A stretch of 64,000 nt of DNA, taken from Steromphala cineraria. Taxonomy: Eukaryota; Mollusca; Gastropoda; Trochida; Trochidae. A program made the translations under genes and the position numbers. The notes under the pieces are model-generated. The model ran no database searches. It saw only the letters and a list, made by a program, of their open reading frames with translations, and was not told the DNA's origin. The stretch is from contig OU744721.1 of NCBI GenBank assembly GCA_916613615.1, positions 70,685,060-70,749,059 of the forward strand, in the 5' to 3' direction. Position 1 is the first letter of the stretch. Every line of letters starts with the position of its first letter. Below are positions 48,986 to 59,171 of the stretch, piece after piece.

Positions 48986-50455
48986 ACAAGGCTGTTTTAA
49001 GTTATTGGTTTTAACAACCGGCTCAACTGCAAAATATGATTTAGGTTACCTTTGCTGTTGGTAACAAACACAAGGCCAATCGTTTTAATTGCCTGCTGAT
49101 CATGATGTCTGCAAAAACTGACTTAGATTTTTATTTCGGTAAATACATATGCTAATGAAGTGCTATCAATCATCAGTGACTATCAGTGAAATAATCACAG
49201 GGAATGTTTCATGTAACTACTGATATATACTTCCCCCAGTCGTGTTACGTTGTTCATTTTGTTTTCAATTTCCTAATTGTAATATCATCGATATGACTTT
49301 TAAAGTGAGATGAACTGTCAACATTTACATGTCAACACAGACGTATTATCATGATTAAATTGTCCCTTTTTGTGCTATCATTTCGTGATAGGCGAGAATA
49401 GTATTCCAAATTCTGAGTAATGCATATCAAAGGTTACATGGTATATTTGATAAAATGTGTTTCTGACATGAACCCTGCTGTAGGAAAATATGACTGACCT
49501 CAGCTAGTTTCAACCAGAAGGAGCCAACTACAGCTTCTTGTGTTTCATTCTCTCAACTCCTATTTATGTTGTGTAATCCATAAATAATTATCACTTCCAA
49601 ATAATGTCACGTGGACCATTACCTTGACTGATTGTCAAAATGCCACAAAATTTGTGATAAGATTTCGAGGATGGATGTGAAGGCATTGCCAAGAACCATT
49701 TTGCAGTGCATCAAACACATCATGATTACTTTAAACAGTAATAAACAAATGTTTTGTCTGTGGAAAACCGCCTGAGGTTTAATAGGCAATGAAGTTTTTG
49801 TTAAGCTTTTCAGAACAATTCTGCAACAGATTAATTAAGATACTGTATAACGTTTTCAAAAGGCAAACTTCAAGGTTTGTTTTCTGATATCATATCACTT
49901 GAAGGGAAGGGGATATCTATCATCTTTAAAACAAGGGCAAATAATTGACGTTGTTGAATGTCAAAAAAAAAAAAATTGACAGTGTGACGCCTTTCGTCTT
50001 ATGCTGTCTATTTATGATTGATGACTAACACATATTAATAGCTCCATCATTTTATGGGTTCATCACTATCAATTTACTTTCATGAAATTTGATTCATTTA
50101 AACCTTTAACCGTATGCATCCTATGTTCATAATAAAGGGAAAAACTTATTTCGCAACACATATGAACACATGGTAAGTTATAATTTGTTTGTGAATTAGT
50201 AACCCTGCTGAATTTGACTTTAATAGAGGTATGATCTCATAACCTAAGAATATTATTTAGTATAGAGTGGATACACAAACCCTCAATATGTTGTCTTTAT
50301 GGACAAATCTTCAAATTCTAATCCAAAAATAGAAAATCTATCACGACGGACTGGTTGTGGTAGAACAATAACTGACTTCATTTGTGCGCCATCACATTCG
50401 TTAATACGTAAACTATGTAATCTTGAATTCCTCCAGGCTTCCTGAAACATTGTTT

Positions 50456-51650
50456 ATAACACTGGTTTATAAATGGTTAGTTTGCTGTAATTTTATTTAA
50501 GTGTTGGAGCTAGTCACTATTTGGCATATGCAAAGTGTTTATGAAAAATCAGTTGATTGAAATAGGTGGCTTAGCTTTGGTTAACCTTAAAATGAGGAAA
50601 ATGCCTGTTTAATTCAATGATCTAGCTAAATCCTATTATGTATTTATAAGAATATCTTGAAAGGGGTCATTCTACCCAAAACTCGGAAAAAAAGATTGTT
50701 TTAACCTATCGACGTTAATCATCGGCTCAAGATCTCTAATTGCTAACTGCAAAATATAATTTAGGTTACCTGTGCTGTTTGTAACAAACACATAGCCAAT
50801 CGTTTTAGTTGCCTGCTGATCATGATGTATACAAATATCTTACTGAGTTTCTTATTTCGGTAAATACATTTGCTAATGAAGTGCTAGCAATCATCAGTGA
50901 CTATCTGTGAAATAAATCAGAGGCAATGCTTCATGAAACTACTGATATATAATCACCCTAGTCGTGTTACGTTGTTGATTTTGTTTTTCTACTCTGATTA
51001 TAATATCATCGACATAATTTTATAGTGGGATGAAATGTCAACATTTACATGTCAACACAGACGAATTGATTAAATTGTCCCTTTTTGTGATTTCATTACG
51101 TGATAAGTGAGTATCGTATCACAAATTCTAAGTAATGCATACCAAAGGTTACATGGTATTTTAGATGAAATGTGTTTCTGACATGAACACTGTTGTAGGA
51201 ATATATGACTGGCCTCAGCTAGTTTTAACCAGTAGGAGCTACATGTAGCTTCTGGTATTCCATTCTCGCAACTCCTGTTTATGTTCTGTAATCCATAAAC
51301 AATATTCACTTCCAAATGTTGTCACGTGTACGATTACCTTGACTGAATGTCAACATGCCACCAAACTTGTGATAAGATTTCAAAAATGGATGTGAAGAAA
51401 GGCATTGCCAAGAACCATTTTGCAGGGTATCAATTACATAATTTTGTTTAGTTTAACAGTAATAAACAAATGTTTTGTCTGTGGAAAACCGCCTGAGGTT
51501 TAATAGGCAATGAAGGTTTTGTTTAGCTTTTCAGAACAGGTCTGCAACAAATTAAGTTTGATACTATATAAAATCTTCAAAGGCAAACTTCAAGGTTTTT
51601 ATTCTGATATCATATTACTTGAAGGGAAGGGAATATCTATCATCTATTAA
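50456..51650 (+). repeat. Segmental copy C, left part
   Basis: Begins inside the unit (matching A from about 22,365) and continues to the TTAA insertion at 51,650. It holds the empty site of the copy-B MITE at 50,587-50,590. No gene recognised. Confidence 0.85.
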
Positions 51651-53409
51651 AGAGGGACTGAAATGCTATATGGCAACTTTCGGGATTCATGAACTAGTGA
51701 TAACAATTTCACATGGACTCAACTTTAAATTTCTGAAATCGACCTAGAAACGGCTTAATTACGACTGTATAAAGAACATCCCCTAATTAGGCCGGCGAAC
51801 AGAATAAAAAGCACTGAAGCGTGACTGCCTCGTGACGTGTTAGTAGGCGATGTGATACCCCCTTGTGTGCCCTCGTTATGTAAAACAACACAAGCTAACA
51901 GTACAGCTCGATGTTTAACCGTCGATTAAACACCCTAAACAACATCCACACATCTCAAACCTTCAATAAATCGGTAGTTTATTTATTCAACTGGCAATTT
52001 GTATTGATGAAAACGTAAGACCCTGATTAAAAACGAAGATGTGCGCATTATGCTACAACATGTAGGCCTAGATGGTCTCGCTTTGCGCAATGTTGTCATA
52101 AGACTGCACGTGAGAACCCGGATGTATATGTAAACAATTGCTCCCGTGTGAACTGTTTTATCTTCGTGCCAGTTGTTGGTTGTTATTGAATATTACTTTA
52201 GTAGCACAGCAGAAAGGATGTAATTATACAATACTATTTTATTTTTACATTTAAACCATTTTTTAAGAATTGCCTTTGACTTCATTTTGTAACAGGATAA
52301 AAAATATATACGTTTTTCTTAGTTATTTCATTTAGTGATAGACAAGTTACAATTCTCAATGAAAGACATGTATTGGATGATCACTGATGTCTTGTTTAAA
52401 ACATTATTTTAATAGGGCATTTCACTGAAAATCTTATTGTTTTCACTCTTGTACATAGAGTGATATTTTCCACAACAATAGCCGATACATGGCCAAACAG
52501 AATGAAGATTTATTAAATGAACCTTATCCAAAATAATTATCAGATAGAGCAAAACGGTATTCCTAATTTCAGGTTAATAGGTTATAATTTACCAATCGGA
52601 GAAAAAAGGGATGTTAAGGAATACAATTGCTATTTGATGTTACCTAATTAGCTGATGTCATAAAATAGCCAGGTGTTGATGATAGTGCATTATATAACCT
52701 ACCTGCTATAGTCATCATTTGATATCATCTAATTAGGAAACAGACAGGAAATACGATAGACAGTAAAGTAATTGTGTAATAAGTGAGTATCTGATCTAAA
52801 GAAAGTAAGTAACACCTGCAGACCAATGTCATTGTTTATTCAACCTTTTTACACAACGTTCAAATCTAAATGTGAGCATTGTATATTCGGATTATTACCA
52901 TAAATCAGCCCAATACTTTCTGCTATGTTTTATATTTTACTAATCTCCCTTTTCTCTGCATGCCAAACTGTTCATTCAGTGAAAATGCGAGCTCTAAGCA
53001 GAAAATCGGTGTAGTGATCGGAACACGTGAGTTCGATGTAGATTGTCACATTGCTCTGTTTGACCTAACACAGCGGGTCAATTTGGCGTGAAACCATCAA
53101 TATGATGGGAATTTGTCTACGGAGACTTCATCAGGAGATATTCAAGGACAGTTGACAGCAACACAATGATATAGCATACTGTTAATCGCTTTGAAAAGGC
53201 AGAACTGCGGATTTTGCCTATCATTTTCCATATAAGCAGACGAACGCTTCGCCTACTGCCACGTCACTTCCGGTATCCCCTGCCCGTGGCCTCTCAGCCT
53301 TGTTTTGGTTTGTCGCTGGACGGCGACAAGCAGACGCCTTGTTACGCAATGTTTACTTAGCTGTAGCTTCATTGAGAAACTGTGTATCGTTGCTGTTTTG
53401 GCCTAATAT

Positions 53410-53424
53410 TTATGTTATATAGTT
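53410..53424. repeat. Target-site duplication, left copy (LINE)
   Basis: TTATGTTATATAGTT, identical to 59,103-59,117. It directly abuts the T-run that is the poly(A) end of the minus-strand LINE. The last two bases could also belong to the T-run, so the duplication is 13-15 bp. Confidence 0.9.
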
Positions 53425-53445
53425 TTTTTTTTTTTTTTAAATGTT

Positions 53446-53451
53446 TTTATT
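53446..53451 (-). promoter_or_regulatory. Polyadenylation signal AATAAA of the LINE
   Basis: AATAAA on the minus strand (TTTATT on plus), about 7-12 nt before the poly(A) run that ends the element. It fits cleavage/polyadenylation of the LINE transcript. Confidence 0.65.
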
Positions 53452-53726
53452 CACTTCATTTGGATACAAATTGTAGGGATTGATTTGGATTTTGACATAC
53501 ATAAGAAGTGTTGTACATGTACATACATTTGGCATATTTGACAATCAAGCATGAGGGACTAACACAATATAGAAAAAATTAACATGGAGATCTTGTATAA
53601 GCATTATATCAGGAGCTAGTGTTCAATTCATTGCTAATAATCTTCCATTTTTTGTCAAAACAAAACGTATTCAGATTTTTCCTCGCGATAAAGTTTTCAA
53701 TTTGAGCGACATCTTTTTAAATGTCT

Positions 53727-54985
53727 TTATAGATCTTGATATTTGGTTTGGACCCTTTGATGTTCATGACATAGATATGACGTTTTGCCAACAATATCAT
53801 GATTCAACAAGATGTTATTGGTGGCGCAGAATAATATATCGTGAGTTGAAAGTTCTGCAGTTGGGTTGAGGACTCTTTTGATAAGTTCAGTGAGTTCGGT
53901 CCAGAAGATTCTAACAGTTGGACATTCAACGTATACATGATAAATATTCTCACTTGAACCACAAGATGGACAAATATCATTATCCACTAATTTCATTTTT
54001 AACAATTCCTTTTTAGTGTAGATTGCTCTATGAATAAATTTGAATTGGAATTCTAATAACTTTGTGTCTTTAGTTGATTGTCGATATTCTAAAAACATTG
54101 TTCTCCAATTGATATGGTCGTTAAGTTCGTTATCCCATTTGAGACACGCTTTTGGAAGATTGCATGCAGCATCAGTTAACATATCGTAAAATAACCTTGA
54201 ACCTTTAGAAGGTTTAACAATATCATTCCAAGGGGATTCTATTGAGATAAGTCTAACGGTGGATGGGTCAACTGTTTGAATAACATGTCTCCATTTTTTT
54301 GGGATACTGAGGATGACTTGGTTCAGATCAAGTACTGTACCTTTAACATTATATTTTGTTTTTAGTTCCCCAAATGAACAAAAATCATTACCTTTGCAAA
54401 TATCTTTAATATGAATTATTCCTTGTTTGAACCAATTGTTGATTATGAAATCTGGATTGGATAATTGGTGATTTAGCCAGAGAGGTTGCATACGTATTTC
54501 ATTTATGCTGTCTTCATTCATATGATAGCACTTAACATATCTATGCCAGGCGTCCAGTGAATCTTTCCAAAATGGGTTCTCAACTTTATATCTATGATTG
54601 ATATTCGCTCCTAACGTGAGAACGTGTTTTATTGGAAAACCAGCTAAGGAATAGCCACGTGGTTTAGAAACATATCTCTTTAAACAAGAAATCTTTAATG
54701 ATTCAATAAACGTTTTGAGATCAACCATCCTGAGACCGCCATCTTCATATTTTCGCATTAAATGAATACGTTTTATTTTGTCCCTCTTTTCATTCCATAT
54801 AAAGTTAAAGAATATTTTATTCAAATTTGTAACAAAATCTTTCGGAGGGTTTGGAAGAGAAGTAAGAATATGAACTATAGTAGATAAAGCCAAAGTTTTA
54901 ATGACCATTATCTTCCCTATCAAAGTTAAATTTCGTTTCTTCCAGTTCGTCAGAATTCTTTTTATATTTTCCAGTCTTTTTTTGG
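53727..54985 (-). pseudogene. LINE ORF2, 3' part: thumb and C-terminal CCHC domain
   Basis: Last part of ORF2, open from the second frameshift (about 54,985) to the stop at 53,727. The first Met (MIGKIMVIKTL) at 54,923 is internal. Counting from it, FIWNEKRDKIKRIHL (41-55) followed by DGGLRMVDL (61-69) is the signature after the thumb in L1/Tx1 proteins. Residues 318-334 form a C-x2-C-x7-H-x4-C knuckle (CPSCGSSENIYHVYVEC), the conserved C-terminal zinc-knuckle-like motif. The three ORF2 pieces together span about 1,220 codons, normal for a full-length L1/Tx1 ORF2, so no large part is missing. Confidence 0.9.
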
Positions 54986-55306
54986 TTTGATTACCCAGAG
55001 ATTTTTCAAATCTGCATTAAGTTTTATCCCCAGTACATCAAAATCATCGTTATGCCAATCCAGTTTAAAGTCATTCGATAAATTCAGGTCACTGCCGGCC
55101 ATTGCACCAAGCCAAACTGCTTTTGTTTTGTCCACATTTATCTTCAAACCAGACATCTTATAAAATGTCACAAGACTTTTCATAGCTTCATTGAGAGAGG
55201 CTTCCGAACCATCAAGAAATAATTCCGTATCGTCTGCATATTGACCAATGATATGCTCAATTTCATTCAGAACAATGCCTCTTATTTTTTTGTTATCTCT
55301 TATCAT
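54962..55306 (-). pseudogene. LINE ORF2, middle part: RT catalytic YADD and thumb start
   Basis: Continuation of ORF2 in a second frame, 114 codons. It carries QYADDTELFLDG at residues 22-33, which holds the two catalytic aspartates of RT motif C. It also has SGLKINVDKTKAVWLG at 52-67 (motif D/E region) and LGIKLN at 92-97, the start of the thumb. The methionine at 55,306 is only the first ATG after the upstream frameshift, not a real start. The frame ends at 54,962 because of a second frameshift, most simply an indel in the run of seven T (54,977-54,983), since the frame to the right of that run reads straight into the thumb. Catalytic residues are retained. Confidence 0.9.
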
Positions 55307-57399
55307 TATTCATATATCTCAGCAGCGAATAAAAACAGATATGGAGAGATTGGATCACCTTGCCTACAGCCCCTTTCATTATGAAAGAATGTTGATAAAT
55401 GCCCGTTTTGAATAATACATGATGAAGCATTTGATATAAGTATGTTAACCCATTTTAGAATATTTTTCCCAAAGCCGAACTTTTCCAGAACCATCATGAG
55501 GAATTCCTTAGAAACCGTATCGAATGCCTTCTCGAAATCAATGAGGATTAATAAACCTTTTTTATTTTTCAGTTTAGTTTCGAAGACAATGTCATATAAA
55601 AGTCGAATATTTTCTGTAATGCAGCGGCCTGGGATGAAACCAGTTTGGTTTTCATGAATAAGGGTATCAAGGGTCGTTTTAAGTCTGTTTGTAATACATG
55701 AGCTTATGATCTTATATAATACATTAAGGAGAGAGATAGGACGCCAGTTTTTTAAAAGTCTTCTGTCTTTGTCTGTTTTAGGAATACAAGTGATCACTCC
55801 TCTATTCATTGTCGTTGTCATATTGTTCTTGGTAAACGTTTCTTTAACATAGCGATGAACCCAGATTTTAATATCTTTCCAAAAAAATTTGAAAAATTCG
55901 ACGGGGAATCCATCTAGCCCTGGACTTTTATTATTTTTCATTGATTTGACCACTTGTGAAATTTCTACAATACTAATCGCTCGTTCTAGTTGATCTGACT
56001 GATCCTTGTTTAAGCAAGGAGTTGTTATCTTTTCTAAAATAGCCTTACTCTCATTATCCATGCAGTCATTTGATTTATATAAGCGTTCGTAGAACCTCTT
56101 CTGCTCAGTAATGATTTCGTTCCCGTCGGTTATTTCGTTACCATCATCAGTAATTAGGGAATTGATTAGCTTATTTGTATAATTTCTATTTTCCAAATGA
56201 CAAAAGTAGTTTGTTGGTTTCTCGCCTTCCTCATACCATTGTATTCTATTACGTATTTGTATTCCTTTCATTTCTTCCTCTTTTATGTTCTCAAGTTCAA
56301 GTTTCTTTTTAGAAAGGTTAGAAAGAAGGGATTCGTCAACATTTTGAAAATCGTTTCTCAAATCATCCTCCAAAGCGTTTATGTCTTCTTCCAATTCTTT
56401 ACACTTTTCGTTTTTATTTTTCTTCAGGTATGAGGAATACGAGATAGATTTGCCTCTCACTTTCATCAAAAAGGTTTCTAAAAATAATGTATCATTGATA
56501 GTCAATTGTAAGTCTTCGTCTTTTGTATCTTTAACTTCGTTCTCTGTATATTTCGGATCTGCATATTCAAGCTTAGTATCAGTAAGTAAGTTAGTAACTA
56601 ATGTTATATACTCCTCTCGTCTTAATAGTGACGTGTTAAACTTCCAGTAGCCACGGCCCTTTTCTTTATTTTTTTGTGGCGACAGAGATAACGTTTTAGC
56701 AGAGTGGTCAGTTTTATATCCAGGAATAATTGTAACATCAGAACTTATATTAAAAAGGTCATCGGTGACTAAGAAAAAGTCAAGTCTAGCTTGTTGGCGA
56801 GTTTTTTTTTTCCACCAAGTAAATTGTCTGGAATTTGGATTTATCTCTCTCCATGCATCTATCAAGTTTAGACTTTCTGCTTTGTCGAGTACGACTCCAC
56901 GAGCCTGGGGGTTATTAATATTTTTATAATTTTCTAAATCTTTTGACGGGTCCATGACTAGATTCCAATCTCCACATATTGCTATTGAATCATTGCCTAC
57001 ATTTACAATTTTTGCAAACAAATCAGAGTAGAAAAGGGCGTTGTCAATGTTTGGTCCATATAAATTGGTCAAGGTGAATCTTATACCATCAACAGTTATA
57101 TCTAGAATAATATAATTTCCCTTCTCATCTTTAAGTACCTTATGTATTTCATGTTCAAAATTATTGTTAAGGAGGATGGCCACTCCTCTCGAGTTTGATT
57201 TAAAAGGAGAGATCACACAGTCTAATCCCCATTCATTTTTCATAGTATTTTCTTGTTCAACGGAAATATGGACATCTTGCAGACATATAATGGAGAATTT
57301 CTTTTTTCTGTATAAATGCATAACCTCCTTACGTTTCTTTTTATCTGCTAAGCCTCGGCAGTTAGCGGACACTATTTTGATTTTGCTATCTTTACCCAT
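55306..57399 (-). pseudogene. LINE ORF2, 5' part: APE endonuclease and RT fingers/palm
   Basis: First 697 codons of the ORF2 polyprotein, starting MGKDSKIKIVSANCRG. An apurinic/apyrimidinic-type endonuclease occupies residues ~7-240: N13 in SANCRG, LQD at 40-42 (the usual catalytic Glu is replaced by Asp), YGP 114-116, GDWN 143-146, RLDFFL 205-210 and TDH 230-232. A coiled linker follows, then the reverse transcriptase: SPGLDG 492-497, IPK 539-541, NWRPISLLN 551-559, GFIPGR 587-592, DFEKAFD 621-627 (first catalytic Asp) and GCRQGDPISPYLF 677-689. The frame ends at 55,306 just after AAEIY, inside the palm. Downstream RT motifs continue at once in another frame, so a single-base deletion (or two-base insertion) near 55,309-55,312 truncated it. 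The enzyme would nick target DNA and prime reverse transcription; this copy is unlikely to make full-length protein. Confidence 0.93.
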
Positions 57400-58127
57400 A
57401 AGTACATTGCAGAAACATAAGTTGGACTAAACGTAAAAAGAGATGTATCCAAAGTGAAGGTTTTTTGTTTAGATATAACAATAGAAAAGAAAGATAAAAA
57501 CAAAGAAATATCCGTATCACCATGGATTCGATTTACAGTGGGTAAATGCCCCGCTATCCCCCATGAAGAAAACAAAACAAACAGAAACATATTGTTGGAT
57601 AAAAGAAGACACATCAAGTCTATGCAGTAATCATTGCAAGAAAGATAAAAAACAGCCTACCGTTTGGTTACACGCGAATGAAAACAATTTTTGTTTTATG
57701 GATCAAGAAAGAAGGAAAAGGAATATTACTTACAGTTCAGGAATCCTTTTAAACACATATAAATCCGAGTCCTTCGAATAACACAATATCACACGTGTTT
57801 CTAACCCTTCCAAGAAGAACGTGTTTCACGTGCGCGCGTTAGCGCGACGCACTCAATGCACCGGAAGATTTTGAAGCTAATAATAGAACACAGGGCATAG
57901 AGTGCAACTACTTATTTGTGTGATAGTGAATGATAATAAAGATAGGCTTAAAAAAATGGAAACGGTTGAGTAAAGAAACAAAAAATAGGAACAGTGGTTT
58001 CCTGATACTTCATATAAAGTTATGAGTTAATCTTTATAACTGTCACGAAATCAAAATAGTTTCAACTTTGACAGTCATTCCTGTGTGTAGGAGGAAAGCA
58101 TCATTGAAGATGTAAACAACAACATTG
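57400..58127 (-). other. Inter-ORF spacer of the LINE
   Basis: About 730 nt between the ORF1 stop and the ORF2 start. No conserved domain was recognised. An 81-codon minus-strand frame (57,372-57,617) overlaps the ORF2 start but shows no ORF1 or ORF2 motif. CpG-bearing sequence occurs at 57,830-57,860. Confidence 0.6.
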
Positions 58128-58883
58128 TTACTGGTTATCTTGTCTGACCCAGGGAGATCCAGGATTCTTGGGGTCGCGTGTTTCCAGGATTACCTCAGTT
58201 GAGAGAACCCTGACCCGTGTCCAAACCCCGGTGGTCTGTCTTAAAGTGGCAGCCTGACGACTTAAAATCGCTCGTCTCTTCTTCAGGAGGGGAGGGAGAT
58301 CCGTCTGGATGCTCATACCTGAGTTTCTCAGTAGTTTCCTGGCGTCGTATACAGCCTCTCGGTCAGCCATGTGTGAGAAACAGGCTATGATACTTCTGAC
58401 GGCCTTGGGATTATTCTTCTTCTGGTACTCCGATACCGGGAGCCTGTGGACGATCTTAAAGAAGGTGTCATATGCCTGTTGCTCCGAAAACATAAGTTTG
58501 TTGATAAAAAACTCACGGAGTGTTCTTTCTGTATTTTCCTTAGGGTGTTCCGGAATGCCGTAGAATAACAGGTTTGGTTTCCTGTCGTGAATATCCTTAA
58601 GGATGAATTGTCGCTCCAGCAGGACACGTTTCTCGCGTTCGTCGGAGAGTTCACTCCTCAGTCTAGTTATCTCAGAGTCGTGATTAGCAATGCTGATTTC
58701 TATGGATCCCACTTTATTTGTTAAGTCCTGAAAGTCACCTTTCAACGAGTCAATTGAATTTTGTAACTCAAATTTAGATGAGTTTATTAGTTCCGCGAGC
58801 CTCTTTTCGGAAGCAAGGATTAGTTCGTCAATGTTAGCAGGCTGAGCTGCCATGGTACGCGTAACACGTTGTGTCTCCGCCAT
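58128..58883 (-). CDS. LINE ORF1 protein (coiled coil, RRM-like, CTD)
   Basis: Predicted 251-aa ORF1 protein, the RNA-binding chaperone of L1/Tx1-type retrotransposons that coats the element RNA to form the RNP. The frame stays open for a further 30 codons upstream, to 58,973. I chose the Met at 58,883 (MAETQRV) because the upstream extension is hydrophobic and unlike ORF1 proteins; a second Met (MAAQPAN) follows ten residues later. Residues ~18-100 are charged and show heptad-like spacing, consistent with a trimerising coiled coil. Residues ~103-175 begin with NLLFYGIPE, the beta-1 strand motif of the ORF1 RRM. Residues ~176-240 contain SIQTDLPPLLKKRRAIL, typical of the C-terminal domain. 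No frameshift or stop is seen, so ORF1 looks intact. It lies upstream of ORF2 in the same element with a spacer of about 730 nt. Confidence 0.9.
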   Translation of the reverse strand: MAETQRVTRTMAAQPANIDELILASEKRLAELINSSKFELQNSIDSLKGDFQDLTNKVGSIEISIANHDSEITRLRSELSDEREKRVLLERQFILKDIHDRKPNLLFYGIPEHPKENTERTLREFFINKLMFSEQQAYDTFFKIVHRLPVSEYQKKNNPKAVRSIIACFSHMADREAVYDARKLLRNSGMSIQTDLPPLLKKRRAILSRQAATLRQTTGVWTRVRVLSTEVILETRDPKNPGSPWVRQDNQ

Positions 58884-59102
58884 AGTGAATAACTGACTGT
58901 CAAAGTTATGGAAATATACAGTCAAACTGTTCAAAAATATCTCCCAGAAATAACTAGGCGTTGTATGAAACAATTTCAGTATTTTCGTGTCATTAGGAAA
59001 TAATTTTCATTAAGGATTACTTAGATTTTCCATGAGGGAAGCGGGAGCCAGCAAAACACGTCAGCACTCGACCATGCGCAACCGGAAGATCCCAATCGAT
59101 TC
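58884..59102 (-). promoter_or_regulatory. 5' leader of the LINE (probable internal promoter)
   Basis: About 220 nt between the element's 5' end, fixed by the target-site duplication, and the ORF1 start. LINEs of this type transcribe from an internal promoter in the 5' UTR. I see no specific box here, so promoter function is inferred from position only. Confidence 0.4.
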
Positions 59103-59117
59103 TTATGTTATATAGTT
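59103..59117. repeat. Target-site duplication, right copy (LINE)
   Basis: TTATGTTATATAGTT, identical to 53,410-53,424. It marks the 5' end of the LINE at 59,102, after which the interrupted TTAA-flanked element resumes. Confidence 0.9.
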
Positions 59118-59171
59118 ATTTGACCAATATCTTTTGAAAAATATATTTAAAAAAGGTTATGCAGCCCTTCT

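Larger units (their letters stand above)
45615..50455 (+). repeat. Segmental copy B
   Basis: Aligns to copy A 20,260-24,060. It contains a MITE at 47,822-48,173, a copy-specific insertion at about 48,239-48,985, and lacks ~220 bp present in A around 21,360-21,585. It ends abruptly at about 50,455 and is fused to copy C. No gene recognised. Confidence 0.85.
53425..59102 (-). mobile_element. Near full-length Tx1/L1-like non-LTR retrotransposon
   Basis: A LINE lying on the minus strand. It has a 5' leader (59,102 to 58,884), ORF1 (58,883-58,128), a long inter-ORF spacer of about 730 nt, ORF2 (57,399-53,727, broken by two frameshifts), a ~290-nt 3' UTR, an AATAAA signal and a poly(A) tail seen as a T-run at 53,425-53,438. 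The 15-bp sequence TTATGTTATATAGTT occurs on both sides (53,410-53,424 and 59,103-59,117) and is a perfect target-site duplication, which fixes both ends and shows insertion by target-primed reverse transcription. The two-ORF layout, the APE endonuclease, the YADD reverse transcriptase and the C-terminal CCHC knuckle place it in the L1/Tx1 group; the clade is inferred from motif style. The perfect duplication and long open frames indicate a young copy. Confidence 0.95.
51651..59171. mobile_element. TTAA-flanked, TIR-bearing element interrupted by the LINE
   Basis: Segmental copy C is interrupted between 51,650 and 59,172. Both edges carry TTAA (51,647-51,650 and 59,172-59,175). The ends are imperfect inverted repeats: AGAGGGACTG at the left; AGAAGGGCTG on the minus strand at the right. 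Copies A (TTAA at 23,548) and B (TTAA at 49,926) show the uninterrupted site. With the LINE removed the element is about 1.83 kb (51,651-53,424 plus 59,118-59,171). TTAA target duplication is the hallmark of piggyBac-type transposition. I recognise no transposase: the only frame of note (52,879-53,091, 70 codons) has no known motif, so it is probably non-autonomous. Confidence 0.75.

Noticed and set aside
52879..53091. 70-codon frame in the TTAA element as a transposase remnant
   Set aside because: No DDE/DDD motif or other transposase signature; it could be any decayed sequence.
55442..56650. Plus-strand frames over ORF2 (71-89 codons)
   Set aside because: Antisense shadows of the LINE ORF2 coding strand.
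58309..58654. Frames of 84-89 codons on both strands overlapping ORF1
   Set aside because: Out-of-frame shadows of LINE ORF1.
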